This document shows positions 39,101 through 54,100 of a stretch of DNA of 64,000 bases, one piece after another (within the stretch, counting starts at the first letter, position 1; each line of letters begins with the position of its first letter). Location of the stretch: contig NW_004624842.1 of NCBI RefSeq assembly GCF_000247695.1, positions 2,991,683 through 3,055,682 of the forward strand, given 5' to 3'. The translations under genes and the position numbers were made by a program. The notes under the pieces are model-generated. The model did not search any database. It was given only the letters and a program-made list of their open reading frames with translations, and was not told where the DNA came from. This DNA comes from Heterocephalus glaber (lineage: Eukaryota > Chordata > Mammalia > Rodentia > Bathyergidae).

Positions 39101-42100
39101 GAAAAGAACAGGAGAAATAGTCACACAGCCTGGACACACAGGACAAGCACTAGAGCTCAGACAGCAAAGTCAGGGCTTCCACAACTTCATCTGGGAAGTT
39201 CAGCTACACTAGGGCCCTTATCAGCTGATATCAGCTGACACTTACTGTTCCCCTATCCCTATAACTGGTTATGAGTTATAGACACTCCCTAGTTCCAGCA
39301 CGCACTCACTGTATGACAAGACTTCCTGGGCTTCAGTGCCTTTCATCTCTAAAGTGAGAGTCATACTGGCTTGCCCTGTCCACTGCCCTGGGGCTGCTAG
39401 GCAAGTCTCCTGGGAAGACAGGTAGGAAGGGACTTGGCAGGTGAGAAACTGTCACTACCATAACTTGAGGTGCCCACATATCTCCCAAGCAAGGAGCCTA
39501 CATACCTGCTGCCCAATCCTAGGCTCTCTAGGGTCTCTGCAGGCCAGAGGCCAGGGATTTTTGGCCTGGGGCAGAGGTGAAGAGTCATATTCTCCAAGGG
39601 GCTGTGTTGAAGAAGGTCCCATACCTTGTCTAGGCATGCACAGGTACCCACCCCTCTACACCATGCTAGTACCAGCACCATCTTCATACTTTATTGTAGG
39701 GACCACTGACCTCGTCTTGCCAAGCATCCTTCCAACTTCTCTCACCGTCCTCTTCATGCCAACACACTATGTTTGTAGCCTCCAGGCCTCAGCACAGCCT
39801 ACCACTGTCTGAATCACCCTTCTTCTTCTTCTTCACTAATTCTGCCTTCTCCTTTAGGTCTAGGTTCCAGCATTGCTCTTCCAAAAAGCCTTTCTGCATA
39901 GTATCCCCGGGTCTTGCACTGGCTCCTCACCAGGTCAGTAAAACATGTTTACACATTGCCCACCAGTTTTATAAGCCTATTTACTTTCCATTTCTGCCTT
40001 TAGGCCAAGCCTCCTGAAGTCACTGAGTGGTTTGCATCCCTGACCCCCTCTATGGCTGAGAAGAGCTGCCCTGATAAAGGCCTGCTGATGCTTTTGAGGT
40101 AGGACCCTATATCAGGTTGTTCTGGAAGTCCCTGAGACACACCATATATACACAACAGTGGAAGAGGTACGGGATCACCAGGGATGTAGCTCAGTGGCAC
40201 AGTGCCTGCCTGGCAAGCATGAGGCCCTGATTTCAATTGACTACTTGCATCCCCCACACTTTCTTAGGTACCAGGCTGTCTTGACATACCATTTTCTACT
40301 CTCAGAAAGAGAACAATGACATCACTACACTCCTGAACAGTCCCTTTCCCTCTGCAAGTATAGCATGTGAATCAGGGAAGATCTCCTTAAAGATCACTAA
40401 CCACCCCATCCTGTTCACAGAGCCCTGCCCCCACAATAGCACAGTATTAGCCACACTCTAAGAACTGGCTGAATCTTAGTAGCTAATGCTCATAGTTACA
40501 AGATGTCTGTCATGTGCCAGGAACTGGTGGCTACTACAATAGCCCACTCACTGTCCAAGGTCCTTATACTGCATCGTATATTTGATCTTCACATGGAGAT
40601 TTTTTACCATCTCCCTAAGAAAAATGGAGGCTGAGAGAAGTAGGGGATTTGCTCAGTGTCACACAGCAAGTCCTGTTCTAACTCAGTGGTGGCAAACCTA
40701 TGGCACATATGCTGCAGTGGGCTGTATCACTGAAAACTCAAAAGGTTCACCATCACTATATGTTGAGTGCAAGTCTTAGAGGTTTCAACCTCCAAAACCC
40801 AGCCTCCATGGCACCCTGTCTCCAAGTAGTAAAAATATCAGGTTGTGTTAGCAAGACTGACACACATTCTTACAGACCTTAGCAGGTGTTGCTGAAAGAC
40901 AAGTTTGCTTGCCTCTGGCAAGTAAAATGTGACTATAGTGCACTTTCACAAAGACCCTGACCCTAAGCCAGCATCTCAAGGAGCATACAAAGCAGACTTT
41001 ACCTTAACAACTTCTACCTCTCTAGGAGGTACTCTGCCCTGATGTTTTCGCCAACACACTTGCTCAGGCATCAGGCTGTCCTGACATACCCTTTTCTACA
41101 CTTACGAAGAGAACTATGACATCACTACACTCTTGAACAGTCCCTTTCCCTCTAGGGCTGCCACCCACCTGTAAAAATGGGGGACTGCACTAGGTTGGGG
41201 ATGGAATAGATTCCACTGGGCATGCTACTTCTGGTTGATTGGTACTGCCTGCCTATGTTAAGAAGGCTGAATGGGAGTGCTGTGATTGATGCTGTCTGCC
41301 ATGGGTGCCATATAGAGTTACCACAAGGTATCTGCTGTCCCTGAGGAAGATGATCACCATGGAAATACTTCAGGACTCTATAGCTTTTGTTTAAGATGAG
41401 GTCTCACTATGTAATTCAGGCTAGCCTTGAACTCAAGGCAATCCTGGCTCGGCCTCCTGGGTGGTGGGGATTACAAACCTGCGCCACCACACCTGGCTTG
41501 GGACTGGCAGGCATGGTGCCACTGAGCTAAATCCCCAGCCCAGGACTCTATTCTTACAGAATCATCATTCGTGTTTCCCTACCTAACCTTTACCCCTGTC
41601 CCCATTCTCTCCTGTAGGCTTGTCAACACTGGAGCTTCTCAAACAATGTCTTAAATCTAGTAAGATGGTAAAGCAACCAAGTGCTCCCCCAAGTCCACCA
41701 TCTTTGGAAAGACTAACCGACAAGGACCTTCAAAGAACTGCAACTTGGAGAGAGAGTGGCTGGGTTTCAATTTTGCTAGTTAACCTCTGTGTGACCTCGG
41801 GAAAATCACCTTCTGAGTTTCTACTTCTATTAAATGACAATTAGGAGCTCTAGCTTCCTTGCATTTAACCATATCGGAACACTGACCTAGGATTCTCAAG
41901 GTTGCAAAAGAAGTTTATTATCTGTCTCACTGACTCTAGAAAGTATTGTTCCATTTCCCAGAGGGGAAGCTGAGACTGAGAGAGGTAGAAGGGCTTGCAA
42001 GTAAGTACTGAGTGGCACTACAGCAAGTTAGTGGCTAATGGAGGAATTATACTGGGCATATGGTTAAATCCATGGTCCTCCTCAACCTAGTTCCTGCTTC

Positions 42101-45100
42101 CACAGAGGGGCTATAACCAGTCTCCTCACAGCCACAGTGCACTTTGCAGACAAGGCTGCCTCTGTATAGGAGGCCCACTCAGGAGTCAGTCCTTTAACAG
42201 CTCTGCTGGAATAGGCTTAGCTTTGCACTGTGCATTAACCTGGAAAATTAATCAGTATAAGAGTCCATTATTCAGAGACCTCCACCTACTGACTTTTAAA
42301 AATACATTCTTGGGCTGGGGATTTAGCTCAGTGGTTTCTCCGCCTGCTGTGCAAGTGCAAGGACCCGAGTTCGATCCCTGGTATCAAAAAAAAACACACA
42401 AAACATTCTTAAGGTGGGCTAGTGAATAAGGTACCCAGAGTAATCAAATTCACAGAGCTTTCAGGGGCTAGAGGAGTGGGGAATGGGGAGTTAGTGTTTA
42501 CTGTGTACAGATTCTTCTGGGATGATGTAAAGTTCTAGAGATAAGATGGTGATGGTTGCTAAACAATGAGAATATACTTAATGCCACTGACCTGTAATCT
42601 TAAGTGGTAAATTTTATTATGTGTATTTTACTAAAATACCCTAAAACTTCAAAATAAAAGGAAAGGAATGTATTATAAACTTATTTATGATATACAAAAC
42701 AGAAAAGTCATTTTAATCTTATTGCCCTAATGGCAAAAAGTTTTAATGGCAATCATTTTGGAATGGTAACCTTTCTAAGAAAAAATAGTAACTTCTGCTT
42801 TGCTCTTTTTTTTTTTGGTTTTTTGAGGCAGGGTCTCCTTTTGTAGTTCAGGCTGGCCCTGAACTATGTAGCCCAGGCTGGCCTCTAACTCACAGCAATC
42901 CTCCTGCCTCAGCCTCCGGAGTGCTGGGATCATAGGCGTGCACCACCACACCCAGCTGCTTTACTCTTCTTAAACACAGGCAATGTGGTAGAACAGAAAG
43001 AACAGTGAACCAGAATTTCAAATCTTCAATAAGCTGTGTAGCTGGGTGACCTTGGGCAAGTCAGTTTACTTCTCTTTGTTGTTGTTGTTGGTACCGGGGA
43101 TTGAACTTGGTCAGGACCTTGCGCTTTCGAGGCAGGCAGTAGAATCCCTGAACTAAATCCCTGGCCCTACTTCTGTTTTATCATCTCTGAAAAAAGCAAT
43201 AAATGCAACATGCCTCCCTCAGCAACGGGGCTCTATGAACTGCAAAGTATGTAAAAAGAAATAGAGCAATAAGTAGAAAATACTCAAGAAACCTCTACCT
43301 AATGACTTATGAGCATACAAAAACCAGTAATCAGTATTTGGAAGTACTGATATTAATTGTAAAATAAAATCACTTGCAGAATTTCAGTATCACATCTTTT
43401 CTTTTGGGGGATGGTGCTACTGGGGATTGAACCCAGGGCCTTCACACTGAGCTCCAGACCCAGCTTATTTATACACAGGGTCTAAATTCTCCAAGCATAA
43501 ACTAAATTTGCTATCCTGCCTCAGCCTCCCAGAATGCTAGAATTACGGGTGTGCACCACCATGCCCTGTTACTATCAACCTCCTATCACAGCAGTGCACT
43601 TGGCTCCCACAGGTGAGCCTATCTGCCTCAGACCTAACTGGGCTTACTGACTCATTCAGATTTTTTTTTTTTTTTTTTTGTACTGGGGATTCAACTCGGG
43701 ACCTTCAAGGCAGGCGGCAGAACCACTGAGCTAACCCATTCAGATGTAACCAGTACCTCTCCTTGTTTCTGCAGTATACAAACATTTTCACCTCAGGGAC
43801 TTGCTGTTTCTCACCTCAGGTACCTCAGGGGCCTAACTGGCCCCTGTCAATCCTCAAAAGTCACCTTCCCCGAGGTTTTCTCCCCAGCTTCTCTGATGAG
43901 GTCCCTTGAAGAACCTACTTGTTTTCCTAAGACTCTTATTGCAATCAGATAATATCTTATTTGCTACCTAGTTCATTCAGACTCCAAGCTGGATGGATCA
44001 GTTGTGTTTCCTGCTCTCTCCCTGGCTCCCAGCATGGCCCCTGGCACTACAGGTACAAGGTCGGCTGACTGTTTGGTAAGAGAAGTGGAGGTAAGATGGG
44101 GGAGAGGGAGAACCCGGGTCTGAGGAACCCCAATCCTCTCATAGGCTGTTCCCAGGCACTGTCATATGCCCTCTTTGAAGAGGCTGCTGAAGCAGCAGCA
44201 GTGGTGCCAGCCATACCTCTACTGGGCATAGACAAGCACCTTCCACCCTAGTCTGTACCTGCCATAGGCAGCAGACACCTCCTGACGGCTACCACACCCA
44301 CATGCAGGGTAACAGCCACGTCATGAAGCGTGGGAAGCTTGGGATGGCAAGAAAGTTTCAGCAAAGTCTGAAGCTATCAAATCTATTCACAGTACACTCA
44401 TTTGTCACTATATATTCCCCATCAGAACCTTCCACCTGGCCCACCCAGCCCATCTTTCCAGGTGGGGTACAAGGCACTCCAGCTATGTTAAGTCTTCTTT
44501 CACTCTGGATGTCAGTGACAGCAGCACTCTTTCATACCAGGGTTGCCTCCTTCATACCAGGCACTGTGCTTCCTACTTTACACACCTTCCTCTTGTCCTC
44601 AGGCTGAGATTACAGTCAAGCAGTTACTGTCATCACTGTTTGCAAGTGAGGAAAATGAGACAAGAGGTTAAGCACCTTGCAAAGGCTCACCGGCTCTGAG
44701 TGACAGGCCAGGATCTAAACCCCATCAGTCTGATCCTAGAGCTATGTTCTTAACTAAGGGTCCACATGACTTTTGGGATATGGGCTTCTCCTTACTGGGC
44801 CTGACTCAGCTGTATCCAAGTGGGCTTAATAAAATGCCACCTTTCTGCAGGCCAAGAGAACAACATAGTCAGGGTGAATTATCAATTCAGCCTTTCAACA
44901 AAGGGCTTCCTCGGGCTGGGGATTTAGTTCAGTGGTTCTGCCGCCTGCCTCGAAAGTACAAGGTCCCAAGTTCCATCTCCAGTACCAAAACAAACAAACA
45001 AACAAACAAAAAAACCAAAGGGCTTCCTGATCACCTACTATGTGCTCATTAGGTACCTCAGGGAGTAGACACCAGGTTTGTGCTTAGGGACCTTGTGATT

Positions 45101-48100
45101 GTGTACAGAAAGAAAAGTACATAAAAATCTTACTTGTTGAAGTAACCAAATTGATTCCCTACCTATTTTAGCCAGTCTGAGCATTTTCTTAGAAAAAAGT
45201 ACACAGAGCCAGAGATTTAGCTCAGTGGTTCTGCTGCCTGCCTTGCAAGTGCAAGGACCCGAGTTTGATCCCTGGTACCAAAACAAAACAAAAAAAAGAC
45301 CCTGGCTTAGATAACAACTAATCTTTGAAATACAAAAGCTGACCCCAGACCAAAGTCAGTGTTGTGAGATTCTCAACTGAGGAGCAGAGCTGGAAAGAAT
45401 TGTGCTCCACCAAAAAATTAATGGGAACTCTGAAGGCCAGAGCAGGGAAGATCCTGCTTGAAGCCACCTATCAACTCAGGGACACAGACATGAGAAGCTA
45501 GGGTTTCTGCTCTACTATCTCTTGTTCTCTCCAAGACCCTGAGACTGGGAATGGGACCAGGGCAAAAAGGCTTTGAGTCTGGCTAGGTCCTGAGAAGAAA
45601 CTGCTATGGGTTGGGGTAGGTGCCTTGGGGTGGTGACCCAAGGCCAAAAAGTTTTCACAGTGGAGATGGGTGCTCACACTTACCTTCAGGGAGAGTGAAC
45701 TGCTCTTAGAAGGGTGGATTCAATAGGCCAGGGTTTCTTTCCTAAGTCAAGCCCAGCCAAGCTCAGCCCTGCCTCGCCCTGGAAGAACAGGAGTTTAAAA
45801 GGCAATAGCTCCCGAACTGGGGCCCAGGGCTGGACCACACCCAGGAGAAGCTGATTTCACCCAGGGAACCTGCCCTACTGGCCTGCTCCCAGATGGCCTG
45901 GCCAGGACACCACTACCAATCTGCAGCCTGGTACCTCTCCATAGGGCCCCACCCAGCCCAGCAAGGCCTCCAGAACAAGGGTAGAAGTGGGTAAGGAAGA
46001 GGCCTGTTTAGCTTGGGCCCCGCAACATCCCCCAATCCTGAACTGGGTCTGAAGTAGCTGCTTCCTGCTTTGCCGTTTTCTTTACTTTGGTTTTTAACCA
46101 CAAAGTGAAACTAAAGCACTAAACCCTGGGACAATGTGGGGAAGGCAGTGAGTGCTAAGAACTGTGAGAGCTGAACGCTGCTTTCTAATCCCAAAGAGTG
46201 CAGGCTCACTGGGAAACTTGGGAGGAGGCCCATACCTCACAGTTTTCCCACTGAACTACACACTAGTGACTTAAATACCAGATTTCCTCTTCCTCAAACG
46301 GGTCACCTTGCCACTGGGATGAAAAGAAGCTGCAAAAGTGACCCATCCCTTAACCCAAGGGACGGTACTGTTGGCCCGTGGAAGGAGGCAAAACTGGCGG
46401 CAGGGTAGACACCTTCCTGGTCTCCCAGACTGCTTCTCCCCCATCTGCCCTTGAGCTCTTTTATACTGCCAGGTCTTGGAAGTCCCAGCAACCTGAGGCA
46501 GAGCAAATTCAGGAAGCTACTAAGCATGATCCTAACCACGCCTGGGCACATCGACAGGAGGTACCCACCAACAGCTGCACTGAAATTCCTAGCCTGAGAT
46601 CTCATCAGGCCATCTAAGATTGACAGCAGCTCACGCAGGACAAGACCAAATTGCAGACCCTCTGCTGACCAGGGTGCCCATATATATCCAGCTGGAACCA
46701 CTGTAATCAGTTTTACTATATTTCCACTGGCTGGTTTACCAAACCTTCCCAATAGCCCAGGGACATAAGAAAGGCAGGTATGAGCCTCCTGACCATTCAG
46801 ATAAGAAAAACTGAGGGACAGAGATGGAGGGACACAGTGACCAAGCCAGCACAGGAATGCAGAAGCTCAGTAAATACTGAGTGAGCTCACTCACTGGCTT
46901 GGCCCAGCTGCTGCCAAGCAGGTGCAGCACACTCCACACAAGTTCATGATGGAGGGGAAGGCCTTTCCCTGAAGTCCAAGTCCCAGATACATCCCCAGCA
47001 ACCCAGAACATAATCCCCTCACCCCCAATGTGAGCTTCACTCCTGGAACTGTTCCAGCCCATTTCTTTCTTCATGGCTTACTTCTTTCCACCTGCTTCTT
47101 ACTAGGTAGAGAAAGGAATGACACTGGCCAACTCCTTCCCTCTCTGGACCTTGCTCCATCTGTACAACCGTGGGTTGGATTACAATAGTGATTTCTCACT
47201 CAAGTTAATGAAACTAAATCGGGGGGGGGGTACATGTGGGATGTTTTAAAAAATATATACATGATCAGAATAGAAAAGAAGGCAATTCAAAAATATCCGA
47301 CAAGATTTTTAAGAGCGCAGACTCTCAGAAACAGCATTTTCACTTGCTGGAAGGGCTCTTGCGGCCACACATGCAAACATGCATGCAGACATGTGAAGAA
47401 GGCGTTCACTGCAGTACTGTTTCCCTGGTAAGAGGACTTGACAAACAAGTGATGGTCTATCAATGGAAAGCCACATGCTCATGAAAAAATGAGACCATGA
47501 ACTTATGTGTGCCTACAGAGAGCAAGCTACAACAGACAGACTTTGTAATAAAGACAAGGACAGAATAACATATACAGGGGTTACCACTGCTTGTGTAATA
47601 AAATGGGATGTTGCTGACATAGTCGCCTGTGTAGCAGAGAACTCGTGGAAAGAAATATCAATTGGTCGCAGGTGTCCAGGTGAGAGAGACACTAATTTTT
47701 TATTGGGCACCTTTTTTTTCAAACCTTGAATTTTGGGCAGAGGGTACAGCTCAGTGGCAGAGTACTTGCCTAGTACACACAAAGCCCTGGGTTCAATCCG
47801 AGCATCAAAAATAAGTAAACAAAGTTTGAATTTTTAAACCACACATATGTATTACTTTTTAAAAATAAAATTTGATTTTTACATACAAAAAAATGTAAAA
47901 ATGTACATAGATACCTACCACCAGATCTTGGGCATCAGGCTCCTAGGATGCAGGACCCAGGCACCCAGATATGAAAAGTCTTTGAGGATAGAAAAAGGCA
48001 GCCTGGACATTGCAGAGCTCTGGGGTGGGAGGGGGGAATGTCAAGAAGTCTGAGGACATGGAGCCGGGGATGTTGCTCAGTGATGCCATGCCTGCCTGGC

Positions 48101-51100
48101 AAGCGCAAGCTCCGGAGTTGGATTCCGGTATGGTGGTGGTGGGGGATGATAAAAAAAAGTCTGAAGACAAACTCGGCCTTCAGGCACAGGAAAGCTTTGA
48201 AGTTGAACATGTAGGTTTGGGAAAGGAAAGTTCCTACCAGGAGTGACTGGGAAAATGAAATCAGGCTGGTAAAAAAGGGGAGGGACTCTCTCTCTCAGTA
48301 TGTCATCCTGGTAAGTCCCTTCCTATCTAGGTTTGGCTCCCACTCACGGAAAGTGAGAGAACTGGGGGCCAGAGTTCTTTCTAGACTTGCTATCTTAGGA
48401 CCTGCCTTTATTTCATTTCATTTAATATTAAAGTAAGCAGAGAGGGTCCCCAGCTCAGCACATGGCCATAGGGCTCCACACCTGTGCAGACTGTAATCAA
48501 ATATTTGGAGGCTGCAGAAAAGTCAGACCAGGATCTTAGACAGAGCAGCCTTTGGGCGAATTCCCCCTGGGGAGAGGGAGCAGATGGCCATTTGCTAAAA
48601 AGCCCTTCCTCACCTTCTTGTTAATAATTAACATGTTACTGCAAACCTCTTTTGTCATTTCTGAAGTTTAGTCTGTAGAAACCTACACCTTGGCTTGCTT
48701 TACCATGATGTTCCAGGCTGTTGGTCCACAGGCTATAATGGTCCAGATCCACAGGCATAAACCAGAGGGAAAGAACCCAGTGTGGGAGACAGTAATCCTG
48801 GGGTGGATCCTGGCTAGACCTCAATGGTGGTGCAGAGTCAGTGAGGTCAGAAACTATCTCTTCAAGTCTGCTCTGCCTGTCAGTATATTCCCAAGACTGG
48901 CTCACCACCAAGCACACAGCAGCACTCAATAAATATGTGTAGGATAAATGTGCAGCTCAGCCAGAGTGACCTTGTTCAAGTCACTTTCTAAGTGGTTTCC
49001 TCTTTTGAAAAATAAAGATAACAAGAATAGTAATGACCTCTCTGGGTTATATAAGAATCTATTGTGATAACACGGATAAAAGTGCTTTACAAAGCAAAAC
49101 AGGTTAAACAAATAAAGATCCAGAACCAATGTGCTAAAAATAAAACAAAAAGAATGAATATACATGAGAGGAAGCAAATTTATGAGAAGGCACATGGCAA
49201 ATGGTAATCAAATGAGTTACTACAATTGAAAGTTAATACAGTATAGTCTATATAGCACTCTAGTCCACTGTTCCAGTGTCCAGATGACAGTTCTCAAGCT
49301 GTCTTTGTTCTAAAGGAAAAGTCCCTCTTCAAAACCTTTAAGGTGTTATGAAAAACACGGTTACAGTTACAACCATACCCTGTACATAGCTAGGCTCAGG
49401 GAGTATTTACCAAACCAGACTGGCATCTGGATGCTGAGAGTATTTAGTGCGGATAAGGGAGGAGTGGAGTGAGGGGGGCCTGGAGGCTGGGCCTGCCATG
49501 TGGTTGCTTTACCTTATGACCAAGTTCATGCACATGGGGGCATGTACTGCACACAGAGAAGAGAATAACTGGCTAGCATGGCCTTGGCCAAGTCATCAAT
49601 TTCCTGCTGTACACCGGGACTAATCAGCATTGCTTCTTTCCACAGTGGCCACTCAGTGAAGTACTAGTTCCCTCTGCTCAATGGGTATTACTAGCTATAG
49701 CCCAGGAAATCAGACCAGGGCTCCATCACCTGTGCTAATAAGCTTTTGGGACAAGTCTCTTCCTGCCTTTGGATGACTGAACCTCTTTGACAGGGGCCAG
49801 TTGAGGACATGCCTACTGTTGGACCGGGCATACAAGGGGCACAGTTCTGCAGTCTTTGTATATCCTGGGGTGTAAACATGCCCTAACTTCTTCCATTTTC
49901 CCACCTTGAAGAGACTCTAAGCTGGCATCCAATCCTGACCTTTGGGATCTTCAGAAAGCAGTTTTACAGGCTTTACATGCCCCCTGTTAAAGGGGCAAGC
50001 AGACTCAGATCCCTGGAACCCTAACAGCACAAGTTTCCTTTCCAAGAAGCAGAACTGAACTGTGGGAAGTCAGGGTTTAGAAACAGCTCTGGGTTTGAGC
50101 TGCACTTTCCTCATCTGTACAACAGGGATGCTAAGTTCACCTGCCTCTGGCTTATTGTACAGATTTCATGAGGGTGTCAGTGGAGGGCCTGGCACATAGC
50201 AGGTACACAAAGAATGTGCTCAGACTGCCACTTCTTGGCCCAGCCCAGCAATACCCATCTTTCCCTCTGGTCCATCAGGCTCTGGTGGGGTGTCCTCGGG
50301 AAACACAATGTCCTCTGCTCCTCTATCCAGCTCCTCCCATGCCCATGGGTACCACCCGAACCTCACCCTCATCTCATCTGGATGCTTGCAAAACCTCCTC
50401 TGTGTCATCATTTTTATTCATTTCAATTCACTCAGCCTGATTCATCTTCTTGAAAAAGTTCTGCAGCTGTGTTATCCCTGTTCTAAAACTGTCCAGGGTC
50501 TCCCCAGTGCCTCTGCTTTTCTGCTAATGTTCAATGCAGCCTCCAACTTCTAGATTTTCCAGTCAGAGCCCTGAGGTAACATACAGCAAACCTAGCCTAC
50601 TAAACACTCTTACCTCCTAGCCCTCTCCCCAACCTTTAAACAAACCAGTCTCCAGAATGCCAGCTCCACTCTATGCCTCTGCAATCCACTCCCCTCAAAA
50701 GGCCCTTGTTTCCTCTGGCTCACACTCACCTCTTCCTTCTCAGACAATGTCTTTCCTCAGCAGACACTTAATTATAGACTGTCACACAGTCTCTCATAAT
50801 TGTAGGCCTTGTCTCACTAGTTGGACTGTATGTTCTCAGGGGCAGAGGCGTTGTCTGTTCCTCCCCTCTCTCACAGTCCAGCCCAGGCTGGGAGGGCTGG
50901 CCCCCAGTAAGAAAGTGTTTCCCAGGCCCTATTCAGCTCTGGGCTGAGCTAGCTTCAATGCTTGTGACTGCCTCTCTTGTTTTGTGAAGATACATTTCGC
51001 TAGAGTTGCTTTCTTGTCCCTGTCATAAAGGCTAAAATACAGCAGTGAGGGAGCCCTGGGGGTAGGTGGGGCTGTGGCTCTACCCTGGCCCTGGCAAGGT

Positions 51101-54100
51101 CTTGCTCTGGGATCCTAGGCACCTCCTTACCCCTAACTATGCCTGCTTCCTTTCTGTGAAACAAGTAAGGAAGCATCTTTTAGCTCTAGAATTTGGATTT
51201 TACTTGTTTTTAAAGTAGTCTTTTCAAGAATGGGTGGGTAGCACAGCTGATTCCAACTCCAGCTGAGTATGGAAAGTCAAGCTACAGCCAAGGGTGGGAA
51301 ACCTGGGCACCTGAGAGGTATTTACACCACACGCTTCATTAACCTCATTGAATTCTTTTTTTGGGGGGTGGGGGTACTAAGGATCGAACTCGGGACCTTG
51401 TGCCTGCAAGGCAGGTGCCGGAACCACTGAGCTCCCCAGCCCACCCTCATTAAATTCTTGTTGACAACTGGATTTCATTCCTGCTCAAGTGTTTGATTCC
51501 ACAACCCTCACTCTGGCCAGATCTGCCAGTGCCTGCTACCAGGGCTAAGCCAAGCAAGGATGACTTGTTTCTGCAAACAACCAATCCTGCCCAAAACAAA
51601 GATGATGGTGATGTTGCAAATGTCATTTCCTGAGACGTCCTTACTACATGAGTTTCCATCTCACAGCTACCTACAAGGTAGGTATTTCTATCCCTGTCAG
51701 ATTGACAAGGAAAATGGAGGCATAGAAAAATGGTCAGGGTGACACAGCAGGGACAACCCAGATTGTCACTTAAACCCTGGAAACTCTCAGTTCAGCTTTT
51801 CTCAAAAGTGTAGCCAACAGGCTCTCAGCATCAGAAAGAATTCTTTAGAAGCTCGGCATAAAGAGTTGATTCCCAACTAGGTAGGGTGGAGCGTGTATAC
51901 AATCTTAGCACTCAGAAGCAGGAGGATTGAAAGTTTGACCCCAGCCTAGGCAATTTAGTGGGACCTTGTCTCAAAACAAACAAATAAACAAACCAAAAAA
52001 GGGTAGGAGATGCCAAGGCCTTGAATTCATTCTCTAGTACCAAGGGGGAGGAAAAAAATTGATTTCTGTCCCCATACCTGCCAAATGAGAATCTCTAGAT
52101 ATAAGACTCAAGAACTTGAACTTCATAAAGATGAAGACTACATTTTACACTAGAGGAAACTGTGGCATAGAGATGTTAAAAATGATCTGATAAGGTCATA
52201 CTTTAAGCCAGTGTATGGACCTAGGACTGAACCCACAGTTGGACTCCAAGGCGAGCAGCTGAGACCTCCTGGAAGAGGTAGTGCTTGAAAGTGTGGGCTC
52301 TAGGGGCCAGGGATTTAGCTCGGTGGTTCTGCCGCCTGTCTTGTAAGTGCAAGGTTCTGAGTTCGATCCCTGATACCAAAAAAAAAAAAAGTGTGGGCTC
52401 TAAGAGAATTGTGCACCAAAGAGGATGATCCAGCAGAAAAGTCCAGCAATATCTTCTCAGTGTGGCTTAGGAAGCCCTGAAGAGTAAAGAACTATGCACA
52501 GGGCTGGGGATTTAGCTCAGTGGTTCTGGCACCTGCCTTATAAGCGCAAGGTCCCGAGTTCGATCCCCAGTGCCAAAAAAAACCAACAAGAACTATGCAC
52601 TGAGCAGCCTTTCCCTAAGAGCCTAGGAAGACCCCATCCAGAGTCCATCTGAGCTTCTGGGAAGAAAGCCTGTCTCTACAGCCAGTAGGTCTCCAGCAGT
52701 GACCCTAGAGGCACGTCTAGTTGCTCCCTAGGGAAAGAAAGCCAGGGAAGTGGTAACTCAGTCCTGGCCCAGCCTCAAGCTAGTCTCCTTCAAGGTGAGA
52801 TGAGCAAGGACAGGCAAATGTCAAGCAAACCCTCCTAGCAGAACAGATGCCAAAGTAGGAGGCCTGCTGGACAGGCTCCCAGGTAGAAGCAGGATACTTG
52901 GAGAAAACTGAAATGAGGGGAAGAAAAGCTGAGAGTCCTAGGCTCCAACCCTACCTTGACACTGCCATCCTGGGGACTCTGAGCAGGTCCCTGTCTCTCT
53001 CTGGGCCCTCTACTCTTCATTCACTTGTGAAACAGGCAGAACTCCACTGACTTCTGACTTCTTCTCAAGACTGTGAGGAGGAACAATGGTCAGGAAAGAG
53101 TCTTCCAGATTATACAGTGTCTCACAAAGTTGTGGGAGATTAGAGGATCACTCCTATTATTACTAGAATAGTCAGAAGGTGCTTTCCTTGTTATCTGAAC
53201 ACAAACCAGGGGGTGGTGGAGTTAGTTGAGAGGCTGGCCTCTTTTTCCCAGAGACCCAGATATTATTGGGAGGGGAAAGTTCACATTAAGTGCCTAATAT
53301 GTACCAGATGCCTATATAAAATCTCATTTAATCCTCCTCACAGTTCTATAGTATAAATGATTATTTGAGCGCAGATGTGGAAACTGAAGCTCAATAAAAG
53401 TAATCTGTCCAAGATTACACAGGCAGGTGAGTGATGGAGATTGATTAAAACTAGGTGTTTGTGGCTAAGCCACATTACCTCCACCTCTGCAACAGCTTTG
53501 GAAGACACAGAACATACGCCTGGTATAGACTCAGCTTGAATGCCACCTCTTACTAGAAGCCTTTCTGATTTCTCTGCCCAGACAGAACATCTCTCTTATG
53601 AAACCTCACACATTATTAGCACACATCTGGCAGCATTCAGCACATTTTTCCTCTTACTCTGTAATCAGGCACACTTTTATTTATTTATTTATTTCAGGCA
53701 CACTTTTAAAAGGTAAAATGAGACATAGTAGCCTTTACATTACCTTAGACTCCTCAAATGTCAGGGCTGGAAGGACCCAAGAGACCATGTCACCCAACTC
53801 CCTCATTTTTAGTAAGAAAAAGAGGTACCAAAAGAGGAGAATAACTGAAGTTACACAGAATAGTTTCAGAGACAGAAAAAGAACTTTGGCACTATGCCCC
53901 ACAGAATTTTAGGGACTCCATGATTTCAGAATCAACCTTAGGATAAGGATCACTATTCCTGTTTCACAGATAGGAAACTGACACCCGAGGAAAAGTGATT
54001 TTCCTGAGAATGGGCAAGATGTGAATGGGAACCACAGCCCTTAACCTCTCACTTCCAGTCAAGTGACCATGCCCTCTCTCCTCCTCACTGTAAGTAATCC

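Noticed and set aside
46303..46752. 149-codon minus-strand open frame inside DLGAP4 intron 1
   Set aside because: Chance-like composition, no acceptor/donor in keeping with the DLGAP4 phases, no recognisable family.
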